From Burkholderiales bacterium (GTDB lineage Bacteria; Pseudomonadota; Gammaproteobacteria; Burkholderiales; CAIKXV01), in contig JAIENF010000456.1 of NCBI GenBank assembly GCA_019751575.1, forward strand, positions 1 to 7,016: 7,016 bases of DNA, given 5' to 3'. Below are positions 6,981-7,016 of the stretch, in pieces. Every line of letters begins with the position of its first letter. Position 1 is the first letter of the stretch. Both the position numbers and the translations under genes were made by a program. The notes beneath the pieces are model-generated. The model was not told the origin of the DNA and ran no database searches. It saw only the letters and a list, made by a program, of their open reading frames with translations.

Positions 6981-7016
6981 GAAGATGGGGCCATGAAGAA
7001 TACGAAACGATACTCA
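6943..7016 (+). mobile_element. Left end of an IS3-family insertion sequence
   Basis: The Hsp70-like reading frame loses family resemblance exactly where TGAATCGCCCCGGG begins. That word resembles the terminal inverted repeats of IS3-family elements (commonly TGAACCGCCCCGGG, from memory). Fifty bases inside it a new ATG starts a Lys-rich, transposase-like N-terminus, which is the layout expected at an IS3 left end. The last bases before the junction (CAT, ATC or CATC) are candidates for the short target-site duplication; the right end and second copy are outside the window. Confidence 0.75.
6993..7016 (+). CDS. IS3-family transposase OrfA, first 8 codons (3' partial)
   Basis: ATG 6993 follows GAGAAG at 6979-6984 and begins MKNTKRYS, running off the window edge. 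OrfA proteins of IS3-type elements often begin with M-K-x-x-x-x-Y/F-S before a helix-turn-helix that binds the IS ends. Eight residues alone are weak evidence; the call rests mainly on the adjoining terminal-repeat-like sequence and the disrupted host gene. OrfB and the frameshift that normally joins it to OrfA would lie to the right. Confidence 0.6.

Noticed and set aside
1..7016. CRISPR array, tRNA or rRNA genes
   Set aside because: No regularly spaced direct repeats and no recognisable tRNA or rRNA sequence; nearly all of the window is protein coding.

Overview
This 7 kb window is a piece of a bacterial phage-defence island. No gene here places the host precisely. The high GC content (about 53-62% in sampled 60-base lines of the first gene, 65-72% in sampled lines of the third), Shine-Dalgarno-led starts and an IS3-type insertion sequence at the right edge are compatible with a proteobacterium. 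That host assignment is inference.

Layout, all genes on the + strand. (1) Positions 1-921 hold the 3' part of brxL, the AAA+/Lon-like gene that typically ends a type 1 BREX operon; its start lies to the left of the window. (2) A 166-base spacer carries an imperfect inverted repeat and a sequence that looks like an old IS end. (3) Positions 1088-2788 encode a 566-residue DUF262 protein with a C-terminal HNH-like motif. This is a GmrSD/BrxU-type nuclease, expected to attack modified DNA, and it starts at TTG. (4) A 207-base non-coding spacer follows. (5) Positions 2996-6136 encode a 1046-residue SNF2-family helicase resembling DpdE, with a long C-terminal region I cannot assign. (6) Only 28 bases later begins an Hsp70/actin-fold ATPase gene (6165 on). 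It is cut after about 259 codons by an insertion sequence whose left end I place at 6943. The first eight codons of that element's transposase OrfA finish the window.

How the parts may work together: BREX methylates host DNA and blocks unmodified phage, and a GmrSD/BrxU-type enzyme covers phage whose DNA is modified. Pairing of these two activities is documented for BREX islands. The helicase and Hsp70-like gene form a separate two-gene cluster. Their close spacing and defence-island location make them a candidate partner pair, and this is the least explained part of the window. As drawn here the pair is broken by the IS insertion, so it is probably inactive in this strain unless the helicase works alone. 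The boundary of the second system, and whether the rest of the Hsp70-like gene survives beyond the IS, lie outside the window.
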